Below are positions 22,406-37,690 of a stretch of 64,000 nucleotides of DNA, in pieces. The notes below the pieces were generated by a model. That model did not search any database, was not told the DNA's origin, and saw only the letters and a program-made list of their open reading frames with translations. Both the position numbers and the translations under genes were made by a program. The first letter of the stretch is position 1, and the number at the start of each line of letters is the position of its first letter. This DNA is from Ianthella basta (lineage: Eukaryota; Porifera; Demospongiae; Verongiida; Ianthellidae): contig OZ025875.1 of NCBI GenBank assembly GCA_964019415.1, forward strand, positions 3,816,411-3,880,410, in the 5' to 3' direction.

Positions 22406-22804
22406 TTAATCGCCTACAGTTTGTATGTGCTGCAAGCATGCTTATAGTTACTAAACAGTACTAACACGCGTACAGTATGTTGCATGTGGTGGCTGTGTTG
22501 TGGATGTATGCGTATACCTGTTGTGTACTCCAATTGGCAGCTTATTGATCTGCGTCTCATCATTCATGCATTATGTAACTATTAATGTATTGCTGTGCGT
22601 GTAAGTGTGAGCGCACACACTGCTGTAATGCCTTTTATTTTGATTTGTAACTTAATTATTTTGATGAGACTATCAGCGTTTCACTATGCAGTTGCATGCA
22701 TTTCTTCACTGTACTAGCTGTAAATAGCCTATATACCTTTAGCAGGCACTCCAGCTCTGTACGGTGATATGTGCACTAGCTAGTGTGTGGAAAGTACTAT
22801 GACG

Positions 22805-22923
22805 TAGTCTCGCTAGCCAAACTGTACCTCTCCCCCCCCCCCCCCATGCATTCTTATATGATGACATCACGGTCAGGGAGTTATAAAAATGGATGGGAGG
22901 TAGCTGTCTGGCTAGCGAGACTA
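22805..22923. mobile_element. hairpin MITE, Mutator-like
   Basis: 119 bp with ends TAGTCTCGCTAGCC / GGCTAGCGAGACTA. The interior has a poly-C run and TATATGATGACATCACGG, like the 11782 copy. Flanking 9-mers ACTATGACG / GCTATGACA match at 7 of 9. Confidence 0.75.
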
Positions 22924-23017
22924 GCTATGACAATAACAGGGGAAGATGAAGGAACGATCAAAAACAAGGTTAGCTATAGGCTGCAAAGGAAATCCATGAA
23001 TGGAGCAACATGATGTA

Positions 23018-23124
23018 TAGCCTCGATTGTTCCCACGCCGTCCGAGTTAATTAGTGTGGGATGGAAAGGACGTCCTTTCCACCCCCACGCTATAGTTAGC
23101 TCGGACGGCGTGGGAACGAGGCTA
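23018..23124. mobile_element. hairpin MITE, Mutator-like
   Basis: 107 bp with ends TAGCCTCGATTGTTCCCACG / CGTGGGAACGAGGCTA. Inner arms GCCGTCCGAG and GGACGTCC also pair. Flanking 9-mers CATGATGTA / CATGATGCA. Confidence 0.75.
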
Positions 23125-23381
23125 CATGATGCAATGAGAACAGTAAGATGGGCACCTCAATCTGAATCTGTTCTTCATAATTGCTGAGCATTTGGTAATG
23201 TGTGTTCCTTTCTATTGTCTTCAAATAAATTGCAAATAAATTATACTGGATTACATTCAATAGATAGATACTTAGTATTGTCATATATAATCAAATAAAT
23301 TAAATAAAGTTATTGGTGTTGGTAAATAATTGCACAGTTGGAGTGTGTGTCACATGATATAATCATTACACACGGATTGAA

Positions 23382-29244
<5,863 letters not shown>

Positions 29245-29565
29245 TTTGGTCAACTTCTTTATTGCGCAACGTTGCAGCCATATAGAGGAGGTGTTGCAAC
29301 ACATACTGTGTGTAAGCTCTAATTTTAATTTCGTGGGACTTTATTTAATTTTGTGAGGCAGTCATGATCACTCGCGAATACTTCGTGCTTTAGTTACACT
29401 TCCAGTTTTATATAGACATTAAATGGTACACAAATCAATGTGCAGCACACAACACATGCACAATTAAAAATATTGAGCAGTAGCTGAAAATATAAGAAGC
29501 AGTGCTCTCATGGCCTGGTCCTGTGATAAGATTCGCTGTGTACAACAGTACCAGAACAAATTCTA

Positions 29566-30153
29566 TTATGGTCTGAAGTCCTTACGCTGTAGAGACTGTT
29601 TCAATTGATCTGGTGTGAGCGCTTGATTCACACCTGGCTTGGGTTGGTCCCTCCAGGGAGACTCCGTATAGCCATTGTAGAACAAGTAAATTCTCTTAAC
29701 TGTCTCAAATGTTGCAAACATGATCCCAGAGTATGGCATGACCTTCAACAGGTTGGCAGTCGTCCCTCTCCACAGTCCAGCTAAGCCACGTTTGGCATAA
29801 GTTTGTCGGAAGGCATCCCACATCCCACTGAACTCTACGTCGCCACTGGCTAGCTTGTATCTCATGGCCACTGCATTGTGCTGCGCTTGGAGCTTCTTAC
29901 GGATTGTGTCAAAAGGAAAGGTAAACGTCTAAGAGGGAAGAAGGAGAAACGTACACATCTGAGGTGGAGTGGTTAGATGGTACTTGGTGTGCTACTGGTC
30001 CACTCCTGCAGTAGCACTGTGCACTGAATATATATAACACTACAGGCTACACAGATATAGATAGGTTGGAGCACGTGCACATAAATACACCACACACACT
30101 TCCACCCATGGCATACACCTTTGTACGAGTCTAAATTTGCACTCAAACACATG

Positions 30154-30247
<94 letters not shown>

Positions 30248-30264
30248 CACACATACACACACAC

Positions 30265-30333
<69 letters not shown>

Positions 30334-31890
30334 CACACATACACCCCCCCCACACACACACCTGTGCAAACGCAGCTGCAGCACAACCATTTATAAAATT
30401 CTCCACTGGTGTCATCTTCCACTTGGGCTTCCCCCATGCCCGGTCCAACATCTCATAGCACATGAAGGTAGCACCAGCAAACGGGATCACACCTGAGGGG
30501 ACGCCATGCAGAGAAGAGCAAGTGAAAACGGCTGAGACAGAGACATCATCCAATTGCACTGACTAGGAATACGAGACAACATGGCCACACTCCACGTACA
30601 GACAGATCCTTTGAAGGCCTAATCTGTCAAGTCTACCTTATCAGATAAGGCTATTGACCACCATTACATGCAATGGCACTTCCATCTGTTAGTAGAACTG
30701 TTTGCAGTACTTTGTATAATGTTGTATGGGGTACATGGCCCTGTATACATCACACCTGACACATGTAAATAAGTATATGAATGTAGCTACCTTCAGTTGC
30801 TAGTACATGTGCTGTGTTGTCTGAGGATAGCTACATGGTAGTGGAACACACCATTAGCAAAGTATACCTCCAAATCCACCCATTCCACTTCAATTAGTAC
30901 AATCACAGGTTGCACATGCTAGACTAATAGGAGGTTCATGGAAGATACTGTCCCCATAGCACCATCCTTGGTCATCAATCAACTGTCCCTTCACCTCTGA
31001 ACTTTGACCTCAATTGGGCCACATAAGCAGTTGACTCATTAAACCATTCATGTGAACTGCAGCTGGCTGCCTAATCCAGGCCAGAGGTATTATGTGTTGC
31101 AAGTCGACTAACATTCAAAGCAATCCTGTTTCACTGTAGACAGTAATGAAAATTCACTGCCTCCCCCCTCCCCCCCCCCCCCACACACACACAGAAATCA
31201 TACTTAACTGCATTCTCCCACTGCACCAAATTGTTCCCAAATATCCCCAACGAATACAGACTGCACATTCAACCACACTGCTTACTACACAGCATGACGT
31301 GTGTGTCACATGCAGACATCACTGGCTATACAGCCCACACACAGCTCACAGTATGCAAGCCCTCGTCACTTGCCTAGCAGTGTAGCTGAGATACCCTTGT
31401 ACAGGGCAAAGCCGCCCTCCTCTCTTGCAATTGTGGGAAACGCGTGCCAGAGGCCCTTGTACACGCGCTTCGAAGGGGAGACGTGCTGAGTTGTTAAGCG
31501 AGTCTTGATCATGTCGAAAGGATAGGTAGACACAGTGGCAGCTACGCCTCCAATGGAGCCGGCAATTAAGGCGTTTACGGGGGTGATCTGTCCCCTGTCA
31601 TTTGTTAGCCAAATCTTACATTGAGTATACGTGAGGAACTGAACGGCAGAGTATGGGAACAACCGCACACAAGCGGCCCAATTTCCCTTCCAAAAAGCCC
31701 TCAATCCTTCATTTCTGTAGACATTGCGGAAGGTCGCTGTGAGTCCTTGCCGAGAATCTTCCGTTCCGACTTGCGCAAGTATCTTGACAACATCTAGCGG
31801 AGAGGTGATGGTCCTGGCAGACACCCCTGCTAATCCCCCAGCCAGAAAAGCTTGCAAAGGCGTGATCCGTTTGTCTTTTGCAGTACTCAT
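29566..31890 (-). CDS. SLC25A43: mitochondrial carrier, SLC25A43 type
   Basis: Three exons (31374-31890, 30362-30492, 29566-29928) give 336 residues, against about 341 in human. Three carrier repeats carry the signatures SPLDVVK, YPFDMIK and FPFDTIRK. Conserved neighbours that match SLC25A43 rather than other carriers include ILAQVGTE, FWKGNWAACVRLFPYSAVQ, LYKGISATLLG, FSGMWDAFRQTYAKRGLAGL, WRGTTANLLKVMPYSGIMF and GVNQALTPDQL. It is a six-helix inner-mitochondrial-membrane carrier; the human substrate was not known to me. Intron 1 has a GC donor (CTAG|GCAAGT), needed to keep GV-IPF in frame. It is the only gene in tandem with its neighbour (UFSP2, 321 bp upstream of its 3' end). Confidence 0.93.
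30158..30347. repeat. (CA)n microsatellite, interrupted
   Basis: About 190 bp in two blocks separated by GTACACACATA. It lies directly next to the donor side of SLC25A43 exon 2, whose donor GTGTGTG runs into the repeat. Confidence 0.95.
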
Positions 31891-32021
31891 ACTTCAGCTT
31901 GCAATGCAACCTATGCCTCTCGTTGCAAAGGGTGGACACGTGGAACTGCGCATGCGCACGCACACGTTACTTTTGGTGGTCAGGGCGGAAAATTTGAAGA
32001 TTAACCCTTTATTTGTCAGTC
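31891..32021. promoter_or_regulatory. divergent promoter SLC25A43 / TXNDC9
   Basis: 131 bp between opposite start codons. TGCGCATGCGCA at 31947-31958 is an exact palindromic NRF1-type site, with ACACGTGG (E-box) just before it at about 31936. NRF1 typically drives housekeeping and mitochondrial genes. Confidence 0.65.
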
Positions 32022-32690
32022 ATGGAGGGAATTATGGGAAAGGCCATCGAAAAGACTCTCATTGACGCTGCCAAGGTAATGGAAGAGAAAGTTGACGCCG
32101 AAATTGATCGTTTGGAGAAGATGGATGAAGATGAACTCGAGAAATTGAGGCGCCAAAGAATGCAACAAATGAAGAAAGCCCAGGCCCAGAAGGACGAGTG
32201 GTTAAGCAAGGGGCATGGTCAGTATCGAGAAGTTCCTGGAGAAAAGGAGTTTTTTGACGAATGCAAGCAAAGTGATAAGGTTGTATGCCACTTTTTCCGC
32301 GAGACCACTTGGCGGTGCAAGATTGTGGACAAGCACCTCTCAATTTTGGCCCCCAAGCACCTTGAAACAAAATTCCTCAAGGTGAATGCGGAGAGATGTC
32401 CTTTCCTCTGTGAGAGACTCAAGATCAAGATAATTCCTTCCATCGGAACTGTGGTTGACGGCAAGACCAAGGACTGGATCCGTGGCTTTGACGAACTTGG
32501 CGGCCATGATGAGTTCACTACAGAGATGATGGAATGGCGTCTCGGTGTAGCTGGTGCCATCAACTACAGTGGGAACCTCCTTGAACCACCAGCTGCGAAG
32601 CAGCCAGCCAGTAAGATTTTGGGTGCTACTAAAGGTATCCGTCAGACAGCAAGAGGTAACGACTCCGATACTGATGATGATGATGATTAG
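32022..32690 (+). CDS. TXNDC9: thioredoxin domain-containing protein 9 (phosducin-like)
   Basis: Single exon, 222 residues (human 226). Seen: an N-terminal helical region with MDEDELEKLRRQR, then KDEWLSKGHGQYREVP, and a thioredoxin-like fold in which the active site reads ETTWRCKIVDKHL, so it has no CxxC and is redox-inactive as expected. The order continues HLETKFLKVNAE, PFLCERL, TTEMMEWRLG, and an acidic DSDTDDDDD tail. TXNDC9/PhLP3 binds the CCT/TRiC chaperonin and modulates actin and tubulin folding. The start is the ATG at 32022. The gene is intronless, unlike most neighbours. Confidence 0.96.
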   Translation: MEGIMGKAIEKTLIDAAKVMEEKVDAEIDRLEKMDEDELEKLRRQRMQQMKKAQAQKDEWLSKGHGQYREVPGEKEFFDECKQSDKVVCHFFRETTWRCKIVDKHLSILAPKHLETKFLKVNAERCPFLCERLKIKIIPSIGTVVDGKTKDWIRGFDELGGHDEFTTEMMEWRLGVAGAINYSGNLLEPPAAKQPASKILGATKGIRQTARGNDSDTDDDDD

Positions 32691-34033
32691 GGCTGTACTC
32701 TGTTAGCAAATTAATCTTTCCTATACCCATGTACATGTGTATACCACAATCTCTCATAGACCATCTTTCATACTTTGTACTGTATTGCAATTAGGGGTGG
32801 GCGGTATTTCGATATATTTAGTTAACTTCGGTGTTTGCTGGATACCGAATATTATCGGTGGGTTGACCAGGGATACCGAGATACCGATTCTTTTCGGTTT
32901 TACTTGGTGTGAGCTACATTTTTAACTAATACTTCCACACTTAGTGGTAGTCCACAGCAGCAGGCAGGACAGGCAGGAATTTGGACTACAGTAAGAGGCC
33001 GTTTCGAAGTTTAAGTACGTAGAACGTGTCCTCACCTGTCGCGCTTCGTCGCTTTTTCGTTCTTCTTGAAGCGCCACCCTTCACCTCTGGAGTGAAACTT
33101 CTTAATGATGGTGAAGTTTCCGAGTACCCGCTGGCATCTGTCGGCTCGGTAAAGAAGTCTGCTTTGAATCTGAGCTTCGCTTTTAATCGGCCATGTTTTC
33201 ATTCACAATATACGGATTTTGCAATACCATATCCGGAGGTATCCTAACTTCGTGAGTATTTTTAGCGATGTTGGTTTGCAATCTATGCTTTCTGCAAGAG
33301 AACAGTTGAAACACTTTCAAATACAGATGCAGTAAGTCAATGAAATCTAAATAGCCTGTTTACTCGGTTTTTATTAATACCGAGGTATTTGTTGGAATAG
33401 TTATTCGGTATTGAAAAAAGTCAATACCGCCCACCTTTAATTGCAATTATGCAAAGTATTACTCTTGATGCCATTTATGTAAAGTTAAATGCTGACCAAG
33501 AGGTGTCTGCGGGATTCAGAGCATGATCGATGCCTCCCAAGTGCAGAGCTAGAGTGCTCTAAATCCCCTCAGACACAGATTGGAGCCGCATTTAGGTGTT
33601 ATAGATCCCAACTGGTTTGATAGCAAATCAACTTATATTAGTCTTGATCTAATACAGCCCCAACCCGCTTCTTGCCGTTATTATGATGCGATGATGTATG
33701 TATAAGTGGCAAGGAAATGAGTTGGCCGTACTACCTTGAGTGAGCTGCTTGAGTGTGGTATTAATGCTGCTACATACATGTATACAGTGCAAGTAACAAT
33801 ATAACTAGAATACAAATAATTCACAATGAATAAGGCACACTGATTAATTGTTCAAACATTGGTGAACGTTGAGAATGGTGAACAGGTCATGATATCATTG
33901 TGTGTCACTGACATCTGTATCCACTAGAAGCTTGACAGAGAAGCTGAAGCTCTTTTGGTATTGCAATTGTGTCCCCCAACATGAGGTGCAGAGCTGGCTG
34001 CAGTGGGCTCCTTGTTTCACCACTTAGGACTAC
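32691..34033. other. tail-to-tail intergenic region TXNDC9 / RBM41
   Basis: 1.3 kb between convergent stops. About half is a hAT-like element (32793-33440); the remainder is unique sequence with no recognised gene. Confidence 0.7.
32793..33440. mobile_element. non-autonomous hAT-like element
   Basis: About 650 bp with inverted ends AGGGGTGGGCGGTATT / AATACCGCCCACCTTT and the identical 8-mer TTGCAATT on both sides (32785-32792, 33441-33448). The arms repeat TACCGA motifs. A short open frame near 33026 has no recognisable transposase content. Exact ends are uncertain by 2 bp. Confidence 0.75.
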
Positions 34034-37000
34034 CTAGCTCTTCCTCTTGCCGTATTGAATTATGACGGGCCTCCCACGCATCATGTAACCATTAACGAGC
34101 TTCATGGCACTCTCTGCCTGGTCCTCATCTACAGTGAGACATACGACATAGTCACATGACACCACACACAAGGTTGCAGGTGATTTAAGTGACCTTGTGC
34201 ATGCAATGACTCACAAATGATACTCTGTATGTAGTATACTTCTTAAGCAGACTTGCAAGCATTGGGACTATATATGCATACAGCTAGTGTTGTATAGGTG
34301 CAGGCTGAGTTGAGGTCACACTGGGATTTAGCAGAGCCATATTTAATCATAGACATGACTGCACCAGCTTGCAGTTTCAAGAAATTCAGGTTGACCATAT
34401 GGTTATAATGAACCTCATGGGGACGTCGAAAGAAGCTCCCAAGTATACAGGTGTGCAGTGAGTGTATAAATGCACTGGTATGTCCCACGAGACTTCTCCA
34501 AACACACATACAGTGAAGTAAATTGATAACTCACTGGGAAATTCAATGAAAGCTTGTCCTTTCATCTTCCCTTTCATTAGCCGTATGAGTACAGGGTCTT
34601 CCCCATTACCTTGGAACTGCCCAAAAAGAGCATTTAAGTCCTTTTCTGTAACTTTCTGATGGAGGTTCTTCACAAATAATACCTTGATGAGAGATGAGTA
34701 TGTTCACATGACAGAAGCACTTTGCTATAATATCACAAGAGTTTTTACACCAGCCATCCTGTAGCACTGATTCAGATCAGTGCCGAAGAGGCTGGGGGCA
34801 ATACACCTGCTTAGGTCCTGCTATACAATTGCAATATTCGGAGAAGTAAATTGTGAGCATCAGACATAGCAGATGGGTAGTAACATGTGCAGCTGACGAA
34901 GGCCTACGTGGCATTAAATGTCCTGTCTCAATTGTCTACTACCTATCTGCTACGTCTGATGCTCACAACTTACTTCTCCGAATCGACTTAATATAGCAAT
35001 GAGCCTCTACAACTTCAATTGCAATATCATACATTTCACAACTGAAGAAGGCTCTTTGGGGTCAAACCATCTTGTATTAGATGACATTTGTCCCATGTGA
35101 TTTACACTCAAGACTTTTTTTCCCTAATTCAAGGTACACCTACTTACCTTTGACGGTAGGCCAGGACTGTAGTCCTCGAACCTTGGTAGCTTCCTTATTT
35201 CCTCAACAGACAGTCGATTTCGCTCAATAACTTGAACAGGTAGTGGCTCAATGCAAGCCAGCTGAGGTGGGCTGTTTGGGTTGTATCCATCTTTGTCCTC
35301 CTCTTCACCAGTTGCTGGGCTGGGGGACCTTTGGAGCTCACTCTGATGTTCTTGCTCCTTTAACTTAAGCTCAACTTTGTATGGTGTGTGAGAGGGCATG
35401 ATCCTGCAGTGCACACATAAGGAATAGGGAGTTATGCATGTCATGAGGCTGCTATGAAAGAGCTTATGGACACACGGTGTTAGAGAGTACAGCAAAAGTG
35501 GGCACCATGGAGAACATGTATGCACCAGCAATCAGCTCATCCACAAGGCAATACCATATGGCCTGTACATTAGAAGAGCACTACTGCATAATGTGGCTCA
35601 TTTACATTAGAAGAGCACTACTGCATAATGTGGCTCATTTACATTAGAATAGCTCACTCTTTTGGAAAATTCCAGTTGTTCCGTTCCTCTGTAGTGAGAA
35701 AACAGGAGCACACATAGAAAATGACAAGCTATCTCTCCATGTGTAGGCACTTTACCAAATATTGCATGATGCTCAGATTCTACAACTTCCACAGCAGTAT
35801 GTCCCATACAGTGGAAACTGTCTAAGATGCTCACTGTGTAAGGCAGCCACCTCTCTAAGACAGCCAGCCTCCCTGGCCCCAAATAGCACTAAGCCAATGC
35901 AATCTACCTCAGTCTGTAATTCAGCCACCTCTCTATAAAGTCCAATCATACCTAGCCCACAGGTGGCTGTCTTAGACAGGTTCCACTAACAGTTTTGTAA
36001 CTAATGAAGATCCTCGTGGTTGAAATGTTTTACTGGAACCAGATCTACAGCTACGTGAATGCTCATCAACGTTCCATAAATCTGTCTTAGACAGGCCCCA
36101 CTACACTCACTTTGGTGGACCAAGTGACTCAGGTCCTCGCTGCTGTGGCCACTCTCGCCTGCCTCAGCATGGTGCAGGCTTATCTCCACCTCCATGGCAT
36201 GTCGACTGACGAGTGCGACTCCCCTGGACTCGGCAGAGAGGCTGTGTTCTTCCTCCTCCAGCTTCTCCCTCAATTTCTGTCACAAACGGGTCGACAGGAA
36301 TAGACAATAAAGTATGGGGCATGTGCACAATATGTATGTGTACCTTACATGTGTTATAAAGTGTATCTCAATATTCAAAACACATACACATTACATGTCC
36401 GCTGTAACCTGCCATTACCCAAATCATCTGCAGAATTTATACATTTAAGTGTAGGAAACTGCTTACCTCTTCAACAGCTGTTAGTCTCTGCCGTTGTGCC
36501 AATGGGTCTGCTCCCAGGCCACGACCAGTCTCCTCCTTGGTCCTTTTCCCCAGCTGCAACATCATGCCAGTGTCAAGGCATGTTTGTGCCTCGTCACCTC
36601 CGATCATCAGTCCAATCTCCTCATTGGTGAGGCCAAGGTGTCGCAAGTCTTCAAGGTGCGTCTGAGTGTCTTGCAGATGGGTGTACTCACTCAACGAATG
36701 AGTCCCCTTTGTTGCTAGGGGCTCAAATATGACCCCAGATGTGAATTCTTTCTTCTCCCTCCTAAAGGGCACATAATAAGCAGGTTTGCTCTGCACTGTA
36801 CATACCTAAGAAGCTGTATCAGTCTAGTACATGATATACACTATAATATATCATGCACACACTCAATGATGTAGTTTGTAACGTATTACAGTGGGTGTCT
36901 ATTCCAGACACAATTGGGATAGTTTGGAACAGTCACAAGTGTCCTGATTACAGAGGTGCCCTAATTTCAAAGGTATAGCTATGTGTAACTCTCAATGTAG

Positions 37001-37152
37001 ACACTATTCTCATTGCAGAGGTGTCCTGAATTCAGGGTGTGCCTTATATGGAGACTCCACTGTGTCTGAGAATGTGTACTTGTGTGTGTGTGTGTGCGTG
37101 TGTGTGTGTGTGCGTGTGTGTGTGGGGGCACGTGTATGTGCGTGTGTGTGTA

Positions 37153-37235
<83 letters not shown>

Positions 37236-37624
37236 ACATGTATGTGTGTGTGTGTGTCTGCCTACCTCACAAATCCTTCCTTGGTCACATCGAGCTGTTT
37301 GCGGAGTAACTCTTGGAGCTGCTGCTGGGCCTCACTGCGGGCACCTTCCTGCTCCTCTCCCTTGTGGACACCAGAAGCTGGGCCCATCCTAATGACGGAC
37401 CTGCTGGACACTCGACTAGGGTCTCCCCTGCGTGCAGTGGAAGCGTGAGCAGCCGGTGCTGTGGGACTAGTAACATGATGTCATTGTGCATGGTCTAATA
37501 GACAGTTAGGACCAGAGTGGAACAGGACCTGCTAGCATCTATGTCTACTGATACACATAATTCATGGCTTGTACCTGCGAACATCCGTAACAGAGGGTTT
37601 GCTGGATTCGTGTGTCTTTCTCAT
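34034..37624 (-). CDS. RBM41: RNA-binding protein 41
   Basis: Eight exons (37575-37624, 37266-37427, 36467-36761, 36111-36276, 35658-35688, 35148-35403, 34535-34682, 34034-34128) give 400 residues (human 413). The fifth is a 31-nt microexon that alone restores the frame between its neighbours. Shared landmarks with RBM41 are LLRKQLDVTKEGFV, LEDLRHLGLTNEEI, a charged helix, NRLSVEEIRKLPRFEDYSPG, then one C-terminal RRM with RNP2 VLFVKNL (321-327) and RNP1 KGQAFIEF (361-368), ending LVNGYMMRGRPVIIQYGK. The RRM resembles the C-terminal RRM of U11/U12-65K (RNPC3); RBM41 is its paralogue linked to minor-spliceosome snRNAs. The linker motif favours RBM41 over RNPC3. Confidence 0.93.
34836..34983. 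mobile_element. hairpin element of unknown type
   Basis: 148 bp inverted repeat with arms ATTCGGAGAAGTAAATTGTG and its imperfect complement ending CTTACTTCTCCGAAT, plus paired inner arms GCATCAGAC / GTCTGATGC. No clear target duplication. It lies in RBM41 intron 6. Confidence 0.6.
35566..35650. repeat. 37-bp tandem duplication
   Basis: Just over two exact copies of a unit starting ACATTAGAAGAGCACTACTG. It lies in RBM41 intron 5, directly after the 31-nt exon on the coding strand. Confidence 0.85.
35809..35986. mobile_element. Tc1/mariner-like MITE, copy 3
   Basis: 178 bp in the opposite orientation to the copy at 8587, with CAGTGGAAACTGTC / GACAGGTTCCAC ends and TA flanks. It lies in RBM41 intron 4. 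Confidence 0.8.
36890..37070. mobile_element. diverged TA-type MITE
   Basis: Ends CAGTGGGTGTCTATTCC / GGAGACTCCACTG and internal CAAGTGTCCTGATTACAGAG motifs. Related sequence recurs near 14790-15000 and 49140-49200. It lies in RBM41 intron 2. Confidence 0.5.
37081..37258. repeat. (GT)n microsatellite
   Basis: About 178 bp interrupted GT run in RBM41 intron 2, ending 8 bp from the exon 2 donor. Confidence 0.95.
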
Positions 37625-37690
37625 GGTTGGAGCTGCGTTAACGTTGGCTTAATTACTACCTAGTGAGGTGCTTTCCCTTATCGCCACAAA
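37625..37690. promoter_or_regulatory. very short divergent promoter RBM41 / UNC45
   Basis: Only 66 bp separate two opposite start codons. The UNC45 start context CAAAATGGCGGAC is TISU/YY1-like, which in mammals directs initiation on very short 5' UTRs and is consistent with this lack of space. Confidence 0.6.

Larger units (their letters stand above)
22406..23381. other. tail-to-tail intergenic region UBE2A / UFSP2
   Basis: 976 bp containing two Mutator-like hairpin elements (22805-22923, 23018-23124) and AT-rich sequence. No gene was recognised. Confidence 0.7.

Noticed and set aside
33026-33247. 73-codon frame inside the hAT-like element
   Set aside because: Too short and without transposase motifs (no RW or dimerisation signature).
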